Of a DNA stretch of 64,000 bases, positions 44,701 through 55,133 are shown piece by piece; positions within the stretch are counted from its first letter, which is position 1; each line of letters starts with the position of its first letter. The notes under the pieces are model-generated. The model was not told the origin of the DNA and made no database searches. It saw nothing but the letters and a program-made list of their open reading frames with translations. Source of the DNA: Rhodospirillales bacterium. Lineage in GTDB: Bacteria > Pseudomonadota > Alphaproteobacteria > Reyranellales > Reyranellaceae. Location of the stretch: assembly GCA_016699855.1 (NCBI GenBank), contig CP064988.1, positions 248,001 to 312,000 of the forward strand, in the 5' to 3' direction. The position numbers and the translations under genes were made by a program.

Positions 44701-46498
44701 CCAAGGTGAAGCCGGCGCCGGAGTCGCCAGTGATCGTGTAGTCCCGCCAGTTCCCGGCGTAGATCGCGAGATCGTCGCCCCCGCCGCCCGCTACCGTGTC
44801 GTCGCCCGCACCGCCCGTGGCAGTGTCGTTCCCGCCGGCGCCGTCGACGACGTCGTTGCCACCGCCGCCGACGAACGTGTCGCCGAAGCCCTGCCCCGAT
44901 AGAACGTCGGGGCCGGCCGCGCCGACGAAGCGGTAGCCGAAGTCGTCGAAGATCGCTCGCAGCGGCAGGAGGTCGCCGCCCGCGGCGGCGGAGGCCGCGG
45001 CGACGAGGGCGTCGACGTCCATGGTCATGTTCGAGCCGATGGCGACCTGGACGCCGTCGACGACCATGCGGAAATTCGTGACCGTGCCCGACGCCGGTGT
45101 GTCCCCCGCGTACGTCACGCCGTACCCGTAGAAAGTGACCACCGTCGTCCCGGCGGTCACCGTGAACCTGCCGCTCGTGCCCGCGGCGAAAGCGCCCGCG
45201 CCGAGCGTCGCCTCGAGACCGCCGACGACGTCGACGCCAGCGGCGCCAGTCACCTGGACCAGCGCCGCGCCGGCCTGGACGCCGCCGCGCGGATCGCCGA
45301 TGGCGAGGTGGATGCCGTAGCCGCTGATATCCGATACGCCGCTGCCGTCCTGCCACGCGACGATGAAGCGTCCGTCGGACAGAAGGGCGGAATCCGCGTT
45401 CGATTGCGCGTTGTCGGTGAAGGTGTTCACACGGAATTCGACGCCGACGGGGTTGCCGGCGGCGTCGAAGCGCCGGGCGAGGGTGTCCGTGTTGTTGGTG
45501 TCGAACAGGCTCTGGTCGGACCACGACACCACGAATCCGCCATCGGCGAGCGCTGTCACGTCCGCCCGGTTCTGCGCGCCCGCGGTCGACGTGTTGACGA
45601 GGAACTCGTCTCCGACAGGCACGCCGCTCCAGTTGAACAACTGCCCGCGGATCGCCCAGGACGCGGTGTCCCCTCCGGTCTGGCTACCGTCGGTCCAGAC
45701 CACGACGAAGCCGGCGGCGCCGAGCGAGGCGACAGCAGGCTGGTACTGGTAGCCGGCGGTCGTCGTGTTCACGATGATCGCGGGTTCGTAGTTCCAGTCG
45801 AATCCGGTGATCCGCCGCAGTTTGACCGACCACAGCGCGCCATCGCCGGTCGCCTCGTCCATCTCGGTCCACACGGCCATGACGGTTCCGGTGGGCGAGA
45901 TCGCGAGCGCCACCTGGAAATCGGCGCGCGGAAACTCGCCGCCCTCGATCAACTGGCTGATCAAGCTGCCTGAAATGATCCGGGTTCCAGACGATGTGAA
46001 GTGAGAGACGTAGACCGACGAGCTTTCATCTGAGAGGAGCGGGAACGCGACGGTGAATCCACCGTCAGGTCGAGCGACGACGTCCGGTTCAAACTGATCG
46101 ATGTTCGAGCCGCCCCAGACGAGGATTTCATCGCCGATCGGCGTGCCTTCGGGCGTGAAAATCTGGGCTCGAACAGCGAACCTAGAGTCGCCAGCGAGAC
46201 TAGCGCTGCCATCGGCCCATGTGACGACAAAATTGCCGTCGGCGAGCACGGTGACGCGGGCGGCGACCTGATCCCCGGCCGTCGTCGTATTGACGAGGAA
46301 GTCGCCAACGGCCGCGTTGCCATTGGCGGCGCAGACGATCGCGCGGATGGACGTTCCACTGCCGTCGCTGGCGGCGTCGGTCCAGACGACGACGTAGCCG
46401 CCGTCGTGGAGGGCCGCCACCGCGGGCGACGTCTGGTCGCCCGTCCTCGTCGTGTTGACGATGAACTCTCCGCGCCAACCCACTGGTGTCGTGGTCAT
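41720..46498 (-). CDS. RTX calcium-binding protein with propeller-like repeats (secreted)
   Basis: This 1,592-residue acidic protein lacks a signal peptide. Residues 8-400 hold repeats of about 60 residues with the theme EFxVNTTTxGDQ, PAVAALxDGGFVVVWTD. A central part has RTX nonapeptides (GNDVVDGAGGNDTATGG) and a cadherin-like stretch (SSNDPNTLDALTYTLVDD). More propeller-like repeats follow (about 745-1130), and then a C-terminal block of GGxGxDxLxGG repeats ending in TLSANNGYNWTGAEFI. RTX proteins bind calcium outside the cell and leave by type I secretion with an uncleaved C-terminal signal. No transporter is nearby. The last 420 residues are shared with the next RTX protein. Adhesion is a guess. 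Confidence 0.88.
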   Translation of the reverse strand: MTTTPVGWRGEFIVNTTRTGDQTSPAVAALHDGGYVVVWTDAASDGSGTSIRAIVCAANGNAAVGDFLVNTTTAGDQVAARVTVLADGNFVVTWADGSASLAGDSRFAVRAQIFTPEGTPIGDEILVWGGSNIDQFEPDVVARPDGGFTVAFPLLSDESSSVYVSHFTSSGTRIISGSLISQLIEGGEFPRADFQVALAISPTGTVMAVWTEMDEATGDGALWSVKLRRITGFDWNYEPAIIVNTTTAGYQYQPAVASLGAAGFVVVWTDGSQTGGDTASWAIRGQLFNWSGVPVGDEFLVNTSTAGAQNRADVTALADGGFVVSWSDQSLFDTNNTDTLARRFDAAGNPVGVEFRVNTFTDNAQSNADSALLSDGRFIVAWQDGSGVSDISGYGIHLAIGDPRGGVQAGAALVQVTGAAGVDVVGGLEATLGAGAFAAGTSGRFTVTAGTTVVTFYGYGVTYAGDTPASGTVTNFRMVVDGVQVAIGSNMTMDVDALVAAASAAAGGDLLPLRAIFDDFGYRFVGAAGPDVLSGQGFGDTFVGGGGNDVVDGAGGNDTATGGAGDDTVAGGGGDDLAIYAGNWRDYTITGDSGAGFTLADRRGGAPDGLDHVESVERFRFADGTLTAGQLINFAATDLALTGTAVVDRAGGGTLVGRLSSNDPNTLDALTYTLVDDPSGYFEIVGDALRVRAGAVVDLAAGAEWDVTIAVADAGGLGHTEIVTLTVVPPLQAWGPEFGVGETPGAIPVWPSIAALSNGDFVVVHQDYSGAGAEAGTAGIRAQLFRSDGSAAGAGFAVNTTVAGAQGYPAVSALEDGGWVAVWRDATGRYDNAYGQIFNADGTPRGGEFLLGAAPAPRGGNVDPAVVGLADGNFVAAWSTDGESGSVIAAQLFGPDGARIGTEFVVGPEDDSTREPAIAALDDGGFAVAWRGLGGGDIGAQVFGADGLPSGAELVVNAETVGSQAYVRLATLTGGRLVAVWTDFEGSGGDGSFSSVKGRVYDLASGTWGPEFLVNTTTTGRQEIPFVAALDGGGFVVTWFDYASGWTPGGIATIRGQVFDSAGARVGAEFDAETEQASRNSVIAVLPDGRFVVAFDVGNGSADYAVRARIFDPRTAGVTLPGSTEVDQYFGTPYVDVLSGDTGNDTMKGGGGADSLYGGEGNDRFDEAADGAADTMNGGYGDDFYILREAGEIVDENSPGTAGLDTVWVSFTDYTLTTGTEVGAVNFAGPAILTGEGDRNTLFGEASQDTLFGLGGSDYLYGFGADDTLYGGLGPDFLYGGSGNDTLVGGEDNDYYRLDDGGADTIVEAVGEGIDQVWVNFSGHTLQANIEWGVLNFDTAGDLTGNAIDNTLYGTDGVNTLMGGGGNDNLLGYAGIDALHGEDGDDVLQGGLDADTLYGGSGNDAFIGGGGAGNTYFGGVGDDFYRVDAAGDVVSEVGGSGIDTVWVSVTVDYVAPDGIENLAANIGTALNLTGNGLDNLIQGNDALNTLSGAGGNDTLIAYDGADVLAGGAGRDILIGGGGADTFAYSLGDGDDIIVDFNFADGDRVDLTGISYIGNGATADVAILSADGGVTTFTLSANNGYNWTGAEFI

Positions 46499-46604
46499 TC
46501 ACGCCCCCCGCGATCTGGACGAACACCTAGACTTGGCTACGCTACCCAACGCGCGCTAACCGAGCGGACGCGCCGAGCGACGCCGGCATCGGCGATGCTT
46601 GGAA

Positions 46605-49600
46605 TCAGATAAACTCCGCCCCCGTCCAGTTGTAGCCATTGTTGGCGGATAGCGTGAAGGTCGTCACCCCCCCATCGGCCGACAGGATGGCGACGTCCGC
46701 CGTCGCGCCGTTGCCGATGTAGACGATGCCGCTCAGGTCGACCCGGTCGCCGGCCGCGAAATCGAAGTCGACGATGATGTCGTCGCCGTCGCCCAGCGTG
46801 TAGGCGAAGATGTCGGCGCCCGAGCCGCCGGAGAGCACGTCGCGGCCGGCGCCGCCGACCAGCGTGTCGAGGCCGCCGAAGCCCTGCAGCGTGTCGTCGC
46901 CGCCGGCCCCCGACAGGACGTTCACCGCGTCGTTGCCCTGGATCAGGTTGTCGGTGGCGTTGCCGGTCAGGTCCATGTCGATCGTCGCGTTCGCCGCGAT
47001 CACCTCGACCCCGGCCGTGGCGACGTAGTCGATGTCGAGCGACACCCAGACCGTGTCGACGCCGGAGCCGCCGGTCTCGTCGACCATGTCGCCGGCCGCG
47101 TCGATCCGGTAGAAATCGTCGCCGGCGCCGCCGAGATAGGTGTTGGCCGCGCCGCCGCCGCCGATGAACGCGTCGTTGCCGATGCCGCCGTAGAGCGTGT
47201 CGGAGCCGAGGCCGCCCTGCAGCACGTCGTCGCCGGCGTCGCCGTGCAGCGCGTCGGCGCCGGCGTAGCCCAGCAGGTTGTCGTTGCCGCCGCCGCCGTA
47301 GAGCGTGTTGATCCCGTCGGTGCCGTAGAGCGTGTTGTCGATCGCGTTGCCGGCCAGGTCGCCGTCGCCGTCGAAGTTCAGGATCCCCCATTCGACGTTT
47401 GCCGACATGGTGTGGCCGGAGAAACCCACCCAGACCTGGTCGACGCCGTCGTCGAACGCCTCGATGACGGTGTCGGCGCCGCCGTCGTCGAGCCGGTAGT
47501 AGTCGTTGCCGGCGCCGCCCGCGAGCGTGTCGCCGCCCGTGCCGCCGAACAGGAAGTCGTCGCCAAGCCCGCCGTACAGCGAGTCGCCGCCCGCGAAGCC
47601 GTAGAGGTAGTCGCTGCCGCCCAGGCCGAACAGCGTGTCCTGCGACACGTCGCCGAACAGGGTGTTGCGGTCGCCCTCGCCCGTGAGGATGGCCGGCCCC
47701 GCGAAATTCACCGCGCCGACCTCGACGCCCGACGGCAGGGTGTAGTCGGTGAACGACACCCACACGGTGTCGAGGCCCGCGGTGCCCGGCGACGTCTCGT
47801 CGACGATGTCGGCGTCGTCGAGCCGGTAGAAGTCGTCGCCGGCGCCGCCGACCAGCGTGTCGAGGCCGGCGCCGCCGAACAGGCGGTCGTCGCCGTCGCC
47901 GCCGCGCAGGGTGTCGTTGCCGCCGGCGCCGACGAGCTGGTCGTCGCCGCCGCCGCCGTCGAAGGTGTCGTTCTGGTCGCCGCCGGTGAAGCGGTCGATC
48001 TCGTCGCCGCCCGCCAGCGCCTCGATGCCCGCGAACACGTCGAGGCCGGCCGCGCCCGTGGCCGAGCCGGCGCCGCCGGCGATCGTGACCTCGACGATGT
48101 CCAGCGTCGTCAGGGCGGCGTCGGCGAAGCGGACCGTGTCGTTGCCGTCGCCGCCGTAGATGGAATCGTCGTCCAGGCCGCCGTCGAGCACGTCGTCGCC
48201 GTCGAACCCGAACAGCGTGTCGGCGCCGTCCAGTCCGCGCAGCGTCTCGTCGCCCACGAGGAATCCCGGGAACGAGTAGTTGATGCCCTGGATCTCGTTG
48301 TCGTTGGAATTGCCGGTCAGCGTGAAGTCGCCGAACGCGGCGGCCCGCAGGTCCTCCAGCGCGATATCGAGCGTGTGGTCGAACGCCACCAGCGCCGTGT
48401 CGTGGCCCTCGCCGGGAAGCTCGACCACGACGTCGTTGGGATCGTCGAGCACGTAGACGTCGTCGCCGTAGCCGCCGGTCAGCGTGTCGACGCCGGAGCC
48501 GCCGTCGAGCACGTCGCTGCCGTAGCCGCCGGTCAACGTGTCGGCGCCGGAGCCGCCGTCGAGCACGTCGCTGCCGTCGCCGCCGGTCAGCGTGTCGTCG
48601 CCGTCGAGGCCGAAGAACTGGACGTCGAACCAGATCGACGACAGCGGGCCGGGCATGCCCAGGTCGATGATGTCGGGTCCGACGCCGCTCATCGTGTCGT
48701 TGTAGGCCGAGCCCACGTAGTAGTAGAGGTTCGACAGCGTGTCGGTCGCGCCGTAGCCGTCGACCGCCGTGCCCTCCCAGACGTCGATCGTGACGGAGCC
48801 GGGATCGTACTGGTAGCTGACGGCGTCGAAGCCGCCCGGGCGGCCGTCGATGACGTCCGCGCCGGCGCCGCCGACGAAGGTCTCGAAGGTGAAGCCGGAG
48901 GCGCCGAGCAGGGTGTCGTCGTAGTCGGAGCCGAACACCGCCTCGAAATCGCCAAGCACGTCGAACTCGCCGCTGTCGACGATCGTCGTCTCACCGATCC
49001 CGAGATCGACGGTGACGGCGTAGAACGCGCCGCGGTAGTCGACCCAATCGGTCCAGCCGCCGCCACCGTAAAGGGAGTCGTTCCCCAAGCCGCCGGCGAT
49101 GGTGTCGTCGTCCTCGCCGCCGTAGATCGTGTTCTCGAGGGCGTCGGCGGCGATCGTGTCGCGGCCCCAGCGGCCCTCGATCACGCGCACGTCGAACCCG
49201 TCCCAGAACGTGTCGTCGTAGTCGGAGCCGATCACGGTCTCGATGGCGATGAGCGAGTCGATGTCGCCGAACACCTCGGTGACGATGTTGGTCGAGCCGC
49301 CGTAGAGCACCGCGAAGATGGACCCGACCACGGGGCCCCACTCGCCGCTGTAGTCGACCACGTCCTCGTCGGCGCCGCCGTCGATGTAGTCGGAGCCGAA
49401 ACCGCTGACGAAATAGTCGTCGCCGTCGCCACCCTCCAGCTGGTCCCAGCCGTCGTCGCCGTAGACGCTGTCGTTCCCGGTCCCGCCGTAGACGGAATCG
49501 TCCTCTCCGCCGCCGTACAGGACATCGTCCAGATCGTCGCCGTACAGGGTGTCGCGGTCGGCGCCGCCGTATCCGAGGTCGAAGCCGTCGCCGCCGGACA

Positions 49601-52600
49601 GCGTGTCGTCGCCGGTCCCCCCGTCGAGGGTGTCGTCCTCGGCGCCGCCGTCGAGCGAATCGGCGCCGTCGTCGCCGGCGAGATGGTCGTAGCCGGCGCC
49701 GCCCGAGGCGGTGTCGTCCTCGCCGCCGCCGTAGATCGAATCGTCGCCGTCGTCGCCGAACAGCTGGTCGTAGCCGGCGCCGCCCGAGACGGTGTCGTTG
49801 TCGTAACCGCCATAGGCGGTGTCGTCGTCGTCAGCGCCGTCGAGGGAGTCGTCCCCGTCGTCGCCGTACAGCGCGTCGTAGCCGCGCCCGCCGTCGAGGC
49901 TGTCGGCCTCACCACCGCCGGAGAGCTCATCGTCGTCGTCGCCGCCGGACAGCGTGTCGAGGCCGTTCCCGCCCCACAGGCCGTCCCGGCCGCTATCGCC
50001 GTGCAGCGTGTCGTCGCCCTCCTCGCCGAGCACGGAGTCGTCGCCGTCCCCGCCGTAGGCCGCGTCGGCGTTGTCGCCGCCATGGAGGGTGTCGGCGTCC
50101 CCCTCGCCGCTGAGCGAATCGTCGCCTTCGCCGCCGTCGAGGGAATCGTCGCCCAGGCCGCCCGCGAGCGTGTCGTTCTCGGTGCCGCCGTCGAGCGAAT
50201 CGCCGCCGCCGCCGCCGCTCAGCGTGTCGTCGCCCGAGCCGCCGGAGAGGGAGTCGTCGTCCCCGCCTCCGTCGAGCGAGTCCGCCCCGCCGCCGCCGGC
50301 CAGTGAATCGAGGCCGTCGTCGCCGGCGATCGAATCGTCGCCCTCGTCGCCGTGCAGCGAATCGTCGCCGCCGCCGCCGGCGACGACGTCGTTGTCGTCG
50401 CCGCCATACACGGTGTCGGCCCCGCCACCGCCGGTCGCGGTGTCGTCGCCCGTGTCGCCCTCGATGTAGGCGCCGGTCGAGGCCGTGGCGTCGAGCATGT
50501 CGTCGCCGATACCGCCGTAGAGCTGGTCGAATCCAGGGCCGGAACCGAGGCTGTCGTCGCCATCCTCACCATGGAGCGTGTCGTTGGCCCCGTCCCCGGC
50601 GAGACGGTCGTTCTCGCTCCCGCCGTAAAGCGTGTCGTAGCCGTCGCCGCCCGCGAGGTCGTCGTGGCCGGCACCGCCGTAGAACGTGTTGTCGAGGTAG
50701 ACCGAGGAGACCGTGTCGTCGCCGGCGCCGCCGTAGACGACGCGCAGATCGAAGCCGCTATCGAGCGTGTCGTCGTAGTCGGTCGCGAACAGGGTCTCGA
50801 CGGCGATGAGGGTGTCGACGTCGCCGAACGCCTCGGTGACGATGTTCGTCGATCCGCCGTACAGGGCCGGGACGCCGGTGCCGACGAGCCGGTCGGCGTT
50901 GGCGCGGTAGTCGACCACGTCCTCGTCGGCGCCGCCGTCGATGTAGTCCGAGCCCGGGCCGCCGTAGAGGGTGTCGCTGCCGGCGCCGCCGTCGAGCGAA
51001 TCGTCGCCGTCGCCGCCGGCCAGCGTGTCGTCGCCGCCGGCGCCGGCGAGCGTGTCGCCGCCGCCGGCGCCGCGGAACACGTCGCCGTCGAGGGCGCCGC
51101 GCATCGTGTCGGCGAAGCCCGAGCCCTCGTACTCCTCGATCCCGGCGTAGGTGTCGACGCCACCGGAGCCGTCGCGGTTCTGCGACTGGTCGGCGAGGTC
51201 GACGACCACGCCGGCGGCGTCGCTGAAGAACGACACGATGTCGCGGCCGCCCATGCCGTCGATCAGGTCGCCGCCACCGCCGCCGACGAAGAACTCGTAG
51301 GCCGCGGCGGAGCCGCCGCGCAGCGTGTCGTCGAAGCGCGAACCGTGGGCCGCCTCGATGTCGACGAGGACGTCGGTACCCGTCGAGGCGCCACCCGAGG
51401 CGCTTCCCGCCCCGAGGTCGACCACCACGCCTTCGGCGGCCCTGCCGTAGTGGGCCATGTCGACGCCGTCGCCACCGTCGATATGGTCGTCCCCGCCATT
51501 GCCGGCGAAGTACTCGAAATAGCCGACATCCGGGCCGGACGGATCGTCGCTGCCGAAGAAGGTGTCGTCGAAATCGGAGCCGAGGACGCCCTGGACCCCG
51601 GTGAACGCGTCGGCGCCGGTGCGGTAGTCGCCGCTCGATCCACCTCGCCGGCGGCGGTGAACGTGACGGTCACCCCGGAGCCGGCGTTAACGTAGGAGAT
51701 CGCGGTGAATCCATTGCCGACGACGGTGTCGTCGCCGGCCATGCCCTCGAACACGTTGAACCGCGGGTCGACCGCGGTGCCCGGTCCATTGGCCGCGCCG
51801 TCGCCGCCGGCGAATCCGGTGGCGTCGAACAGGTCGTCGACGATCGTGCCGCGCACGGCCTCGACCGAGATCAGCGTGTCGGTGCCGCTGGTCGCGGGGT
51901 CGCCGACGACGATGCCGGCGGCGAGATCGACGGAGATGCCGGCCGCGGGTACGCCGTCGAGGCTGTAGATCGCCTCGTCGAAGCCGGAGCGGCCGTCGAT
52001 GCGGTCGTTCCCCCCGCGGCCCTCGAAGCCCTCGTAGTCGTCGTCGACGCCGCCGCTCAAAGTGTCGGCGAAACCCGATCCGCGGACCTGGTTGACGCCG
52101 TGGAAGCTGTCGACGCCCCCCAGACCGTCGCCGGCCGAGCCGACCACGAGGTCGACGGTGACTCCGATCGTGGCCGAGCGGTAGTCGATCCGCGTGTTGC
52201 CGTTGCCGACGACGGTGTCGTTACCGGCATCGCCCTGGAAATGGTTGAAATCGCCGCCGCCGACCCCGTTGGCGAAGGCCGAGGCGTCGAAGCGGTCGGC
52301 GAAGGACGAGCCGCGGAAGAAATTGACGTCGAACAGCGCGTCCGTGCCGACGCCGGCGCCGCTCGCGGTCCCGTCGCCGCCCGCGTCCAGCACGATCGTG
52401 ACCGCGCCGGCCGCGTCCCAGTACTCGGCGCGGGTGTTGGTGACGCCGTCGCCGTGGATCCGGTCGTCGCCTCCGCCGCCGACGAAGCCCTCGAAATCCG
52501 CGCCGGAGCCGCCGTAGAAGGTGTCTGCGAAGGACGAGCCGCGGGCGCTTTCGATCCCGATCAGCACGTCGTTGCCGGCGCCGGCGCCGCCATACACCGT

Positions 52601-53092
52601 GCCGTTCGCGAGATCGACGACGACGCCGTTGGCGGTGCCCCGGTAGTCGGCGAAATCGTACTCGGCGAAGGCGTTGGGATCGTCGAGGTCGAATAGACCG
52701 CCGCCGATCAGCACGTCGTCGCCGCCGCCGCCGCGCAGGCCGTCGTCGCCGTAGCGGGCGTTGAGCGTGTCGGCGCCGTCCTCGCCGTCGAGGTAGTTGT
52801 AGCCCTCGTCGCCGCGGATGACGTCGTCGAGGAAGGAGCCGCGGACGTGCTCGATGGCGATCAGCCGGTCGATGTCGGCCCAGCCGTCGCGCGCCGTGCC
52901 GGCGTCGATGTCGACGTCGACGCCGGCGGTGTCGTCGATGTAGTCGACGAAATCGAAGCCGTCACCGCCGTCCAGCGTGTCGGCGCCCTGGCTGCTGACC
53001 AGCGAATCCGCGCCGCCGAACGCCTCGATCGTGTCGACCGCAGCCGTTCCCGGGAGCGTGTCCGCGCCCGCGCCACCCGTGATGATCGCCAT
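46605..53092 (-). CDS. Giant RTX repeat protein, single-base frameshift
   Basis: One 2,162-residue RTX protein is recovered if a missing base near 51631 (a G on the coding strand) is restored: the 5' part ends TAAGEVDRA and the 3' part resumes GDYRTGADAFTGV. It starts at ATG 53092 with MAIITGGAGADTL. The N-terminal third has larger repeats with DNVRGSSFADTF-like units. The centre is a very long run of nonapeptides GGxGxDxLxGG/DDSLDGG. The C-terminal 420 residues match the neighbouring RTX protein and end TLSANNGYNWTGAEFI. It should be a calcium-binding, type I-secreted surface or extracellular protein. As written it is two frames (51458-46605 and 53092-51263). Confidence 0.85.
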
Positions 53093-53366
53093 AGCAGCCG
53101 CCGGCGGCCGCGCGGCCACCGCTCCCTCTCGGCGCGTTCCGACCCCCAAGTCGACACGCCACCCCACCCGATATTCTGAGTGAATAATCCCCTGCGGAGC
53201 AAATAGAATCCACGCGAGCGCCGCTCCTCCTCCGGCACCGACACGGACGCGACCGCGCTGTCGTCCACCGCGCCGGCCGGCGGCCACCGCAAAATCCCCT
53301 TGCAACGCTCGGAAACGTCTGCAAAAAACCGCGCGCTCGGACGGCACACGCCGGCCGTTCCGCCGA
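53093..53366. other. Intergenic region between the RTX gene and tRNA-Asn
   Basis: These 274 bp separate the minus-strand RTX gene from the plus-strand tRNA. An A/T-rich patch at about 53170-53210 (containing TATTCTGAGTGAATAATC) is the likeliest promoter of the RTX gene. A second A-rich stretch, GCAAAAAACC near 53320, lies about 40 bp before the tRNA. No gene is evident. Confidence 0.45.
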
Positions 53367-53441
53367 TCCGGAGTAGCTCAGCGGTAGAGCAGGCGACTGT
53401 TAATCGCCTGGCCGGGGGTTCGAATCCCTCCTCCGGAGCCA
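53367..53441 (+). tRNA. tRNA-Asn (GTT), CCA encoded
   Basis: The cloverleaf folds cleanly. Acceptor TCCGGAG pairs with CTCCGGA, the D stem is GCTC/GAGC, and the anticodon stem GGCGA/TCGCC surrounds loop CTGTTAA with anticodon GTT at 53399-53401. The T loop is TTCGAAT in a GGGGG/CCCTC stem. The discriminator is G and CCA is encoded. A strong terminator follows 4 bp later, so it is a single-tRNA unit. Confidence 0.97.
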
Positions 53442-53445
53442 ATTC

Positions 53446-53477
53446 AAGGGCCGCTTCCCGCTGGAAGCGGCCCTTTT
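53446..53477 (+). terminator. Rho-independent terminator of tRNA-Asn
   Basis: AAGGGCCGCTTCC at 53446-53458 pairs perfectly with GGAAGCGGCCCTT at 53463-53475 around a CGCT loop, and ends in TTTT. It closes the tRNA transcript just before the Nudix gene. Confidence 0.9.
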
Positions 53478-53507
53478 CCGTCCCGCCATCACGAACGGAG
53501 CGAAGCC

Positions 53508-54119
53508 ATGCCGGGCCCGGAGACCAGCGAACGCATCGTCGCCGTCAACCGCCGGGTGGCGTTCCAAGGCCATTTCCGCATCGCCGAATACCGCTTCCGC
53601 CACTCGCTGTTCGGCGGCGGCGCAAGTGGCGAGATCAAGCGGGAGGTGTTCGAGCGCGGCCACGCCGCCGCCGTGCTGCCCTACGACCCGGCGCGCGACC
53701 ACGTGGTGCTGATCCGCCAATTCCGCGCCGGCGCCCACGCCGCTGGACGCCACGCCTGGGTGTGGGAGACGGTCGCGGGCATCATCGAGGACGGCGAGAC
53801 CGGCGCCGACGTGGCCCGCCGCGAGGCCCGCGAGGAGGCCGATCTGGAGATCGGCGAGCTGGTCGCGATGTGCGATTTCCTCGTCAGCCCCGGCGGCACG
53901 TCCGAGACCTGCGCGATGTTCTGCGGCCGGGTCGACGCCTCGGCGGCCGGCGGAGTGCACGGGCTGGCCAGCGAGGGCGAGGACATCCTCGTGCGCGCCT
54001 TCGATCTGGCGGAAGCCCGCGCGATGCTGGAGCGCGGCGAGATCGCCAGCGCCACCGGCGTGATCGGCCTGCAATGGCTCCTGCTGCACCGCGACGAGCT
54101 GCGCGCCCGCTGGCGGTGA
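53508..54119 (+). CDS. Nudix hydrolase, ADP-ribose pyrophosphatase-like
   Basis: This 203-residue protein contains a complete Nudix box, GETGADVARREAREEADLEI, preceded by VVLIRQFRAGAHAAG and WVWETVAGIIEDGE. This arrangement fits the ADP-ribose pyrophosphatase (NudF) subfamily, which hydrolyses ADP-ribose to AMP and ribose-5-phosphate. It is followed by ribokinase 46 bp later, which makes ribose-5-phosphate as well, so a joint role in ribose/ADP-ribose turnover is plausible. Confidence 0.9.
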   Translation: MPGPETSERIVAVNRRVAFQGHFRIAEYRFRHSLFGGGASGEIKREVFERGHAAAVLPYDPARDHVVLIRQFRAGAHAAGRHAWVWETVAGIIEDGETGADVARREAREEADLEIGELVAMCDFLVSPGGTSETCAMFCGRVDASAAGGVHGLASEGEDILVRAFDLAEARAMLERGEIASATGVIGLQWLLLHRDELRARWR

Positions 54120-54165
54120 CGGCGTCGGTTTGCGTCCCCCTCCCTGCGCCGCTACCGTCGCGCTC

Positions 54166-55079
54166 ATGCCCCGCATCGTCGTCGTCGGAAGCCTCAACAT
54201 GGACCTGATCGTCCGCGCGCCGCGCCATCCCGCGCGCGGCGAGACGGTCATGGGCGACGATCTGCGCGTGCTGCCGGGCGGCAAGGGCCTCAACCAAGCG
54301 GTGGCGGCGGCGCGGCTCGGGGCCGAGGTCGAGATGGCGGGCCGGGTCGGCGACGACGATTTCGGCCGCCGCTTCCTCGCCTTCCTCGACGCCGAGAGGA
54401 TCGTCCGCGACGGCGTGTCGGTGTCGCCGACGGCGCCAACCGGGGTCGGCATCGTCACCATCGCCGGCGGCGACAACGCCATCGTCGTGGCGCCCGGCGC
54501 CAACATGGAGCTGGCGCCGGCGCTGGTGGCGGCCACACGCTTCTCGGCCGGCGACATCTGCCTCGGCCAGTTCGAGGTGCCCGTGGAGACGACCGCCGCC
54601 GCCTTCGCCCGCGCCCGCGACGCGGCGCCACGACCATCCTCAACGCCGCGCCGGCGCGGGCGCTGCCGGAGGGGCTGCTGACGCTGATCGACACGCTGAT
54701 CGTCAACGAAACCGAGCTGGCCGCGCTCTCGGGCGCCGCCGTCGCGGGCGACAGCGCGATGGCCGATATCGCCGCCGCCGCGCAACGCCTCGCCGACGGC
54801 CGCCGCGTGGTGGCCACGCTGGGCGCGCGCGGCGCGCTGGTGGTCGACCGCGAAGGCGTGCGCGCGTTTGAAGCGCGGCGTGTCGAGGTCGTCGATCCTA
54901 CCGGCGCCGGCGACTGCTTCGTCGGCGCCTTCGCGGCTGGAATCGCGGCCGGGCTGGATTCCGGCGCCGCGCTGCGTCGCGCCAACGCCGCCGCCGCGCT
55001 GTCGGTGACGCGTCCCGGCGCCGCGCCGGCCATGCCGACGCCGGCCGAGCTCGACCGCTTCATGGCGGCCGTCGCTTGA
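54166..55079 (+). CDS. rbsK: Ribokinase (PfkB family), single-base frameshift
   Basis: Ribokinase phosphorylates ribose with ATP. It begins MPRIVVVGSLNMD, and PfkB signature 1 is visible as GGKGLNQAVAAARLGAEV. The second half contains TLIVNETELAALSG and signature 2 DPTGAGDCFVGAFAAG with the catalytic Asp. The halves lie in different frames; restoring one missing G near 54625 makes ARDAGATTILNAAPARALP continuous and gives 304 residues, the normal length. A base error is the likeliest cause, but a recent null mutation cannot be excluded. The symbol is by family similarity. Confidence 0.83.
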
Positions 55080-55133
55080 CGCGCGCCGCCCGTTCTCCCA
55101 GATCGTGACATCGACCAGGTTCCAGCGGAGCGC

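Noticed and set aside
47244..50306. A 1,020-residue open frame on the plus strand opposite the RTX array
   Set aside because: It is a mirror of the GC-rich RTX repeats: the product is a monotonous Val/Ala/Gly repeat with no domain, and the minus strand carries clear RTX nonapeptides.
46605..53092. Regular short repeats that might be taken for a CRISPR array
   Set aside because: The periodicity is that of 27-bp units encoding RTX nonapeptides, inside an open reading frame, with no constant repeat/unique spacer structure and no cas genes nearby.
53365..53445. tRNA-Asn as an integration site of a mobile element
   Set aside because: No integrase gene and no duplicated tRNA 3' end were found on either side within the window.
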